Source: JBBDNV01 sp040877415 (GTDB lineage Bacteria > Planctomycetota > Planctomycetia > Pirellulales > PALSA-1355). Taken from it: 6,593 nucleotides of DNA. Position 1 is the stretch's first letter. Each line of letters begins with the position of its first letter. The position numbers and the translations under genes are program-made. Positions 6,124 through 6,593 of the stretch are shown in pieces. The notes under the pieces are model-generated. The model saw nothing but the letters and a program-made list of their open reading frames with translations, was not told the origin of the DNA and did not search any database. The stretch is taken from positions 1 to 6,593 of the forward strand of contig JBBDNV010000048.1 in the NCBI GenBank assembly GCA_040877415.1, given 5' to 3'.

Positions 6124-6139
6124 ACCTAATCTTATAGGT
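6124..6139. promoter_or_regulatory. Operator-like palindrome O2 (imperfect)
   Basis: ACCTAA-TCTT-ATAGGT matches the core of O1 (ACCTAA-TAAG-TTAGGT) in arms and spacing, with one base change in the right arm. Its centre is 53 bp from that of O1, about five turns of B-form DNA, so dimers at both sites would lie on the same face. It sits just upstream of the -35 box. Confidence 0.6.
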
Positions 6140-6153
6140 GCCGGGCTAAGCCG

Positions 6154-6211
6154 CCAGCGAATGGATGACGATCAGGGCGTCTCCAGCGAATGGATGACGA
6201 TCAGGGCGTCT
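6154..6211. repeat. Perfect 29-bp tandem duplication
   Basis: Two identical 29-base units, 6154-6182 and 6183-6211, each beginning CCAGCGAATGGATGACG. They lie between the floA-like stop codon (6223-6225) and operator O2. The unit is not a multiple of three, so the two copies read in different frames. The identity of the units suggests a recent duplication. No hairpin large enough for a terminator was recognised in the unit. Confidence 0.9.
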
Positions 6212-6222
6212 CGCGCGCGGCC

Positions 6223-6593
6223 CTAGCGGCCGTTGCCCCGGCGGCCGTCTTCCGAAGAGGGACGGCCGTACAGGTTGCCGGCCCCGAAGGCTTCGGCCAT
6301 GGCCCGCGGCACTTCGGCTTCGGCCAGGATCACGCGCGAGCGGTTTTCGGCCACCATGGCTTTCATTTCCTGCTCGCGGGCGATGGCGTTGGCGCGGCGC
6401 TCTTCGGCCTTGGCGCGGGCCACGCGGGTGTCGGCTTCGGCCTGGTCGGCCTGCAGCCGGGCGCCGATGTTCTCGCCGACGTCGATGTCGGCAATGTCGA
6501 TCGACACGATTTCGAATGCCGTGTGCGCGTCCAGCCCGCGATCGAGCACGGCCTTGGAAATGCGGTGCGGGTTTTCCATCACTTCCAGGTGGC
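6223..6593 (-). CDS. floA: Flotillin-like protein FloA, C-terminal part (5' end cut by window edge)
   Basis: Membrane-associated scaffold of functional membrane microdomains. The visible 122 residues are the end of the protein; the N-terminal membrane anchor and SPFH core lie right of the window. The sequence matches the FloA family closely: the segment ENPHRISKAVLDRGLDAHTA, then FEIVSIDIADIDVGENIGA, then a long Ala/Glu-rich coiled-coil region (QADQAEADTRVARAKAEERR onward) ending in EAEVPRAMAEAFGAGN. After this the family as I know it continues with a G-[VI]-MDYY-type tail of about 25 residues. Here it ends after LYGRPSSEDGRRGNGR, a short polar, Gly/Arg-rich tail. Neither of the other two frames restores the usual ending, so this is not a simple frameshift. 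A 29-bp tandem duplication begins 11 bases past the stop. The gene is upstream of the repressor gene on the same strand, but that gene has its own promoter. Confidence 0.9.
   Translation of the reverse strand, partial: HLEVMENPHRISKAVLDRGLDAHTAFEIVSIDIADIDVGENIGARLQADQAEADTRVARAKAEERRANAIAREQEMKAMVAENRSRVILAEAEVPRAMAEAFGAGNLYGRPSSEDGRRGNGR

Overview
The window is a stretch of high-GC bacterial chromosome. It most resembles the Planctomycetota, possibly Pirellulales. This rests on the overall gene set, the frequent GTG/TTG starts, and short GTAG-headed palindromes between genes of a type I associate with that phylum. It is an inference from general familiarity, not from a search. There are six genes, all intact within the window except where cut by its edges: metG (minus, runs off the left end), a small membrane protein gene and a CaCA-type cation exchanger gene (both plus), an SLC13-type permease gene with two RCK_C/TrkA-C domains (plus), a BlaI/MecI-type repressor gene (minus), and a floA-type flotillin gene (minus, enters from the right end).

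Left third: methionyl-tRNA synthetase fills 1-1652. Its true reading frame has no stop inside the window. HIGH, the four-cysteine zinc knuckle, KMSKS and the anticodon-binding helix region are all in one frame. A 433-base divergent spacer follows, holding GC-rich hairpins and a terminator-like hairpin with a T-run. The next two genes (2086-3474) are 36 bases apart and look like one operon. Sampled lines there are visibly lower in GC (about 53-58%) than sampled lines of metG (60-65%) and the permease (about 70%), so the block may have been acquired separately.

Middle and right: a 324-base spacer with another copy of the AAGCCGGGG palindrome precedes the 601-residue permease. The permease and the blaI-type gene converge on a 66-base gap that is almost entirely a pair of mirror-image hairpins. 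This is a REP-doublet-like element that probably also terminates both transcripts. The repressor gene has an unusually readable control region: consensus -35/-10 boxes, a strong Shine-Dalgarno placed for a TTG start, one perfect operator-like palindrome against the -10 box, and a second imperfect one 53 bp away, about five helical turns. No BlaR1-type sensor is seen beside it. A perfect 29-bp tandem duplication separates this control region from the 3' end of the floA-type gene, whose C-terminal tail differs from the form I know for the family.

Most of the window is housekeeping or common accessory content. I see no defence system, CRISPR array, transposase, tRNA or rRNA, and no clear new multi-gene system. 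The points most worth following are the repressor's double operator, the convergent REP-like doublet, and the lower-GC exchanger block with related palindromes on both sides.
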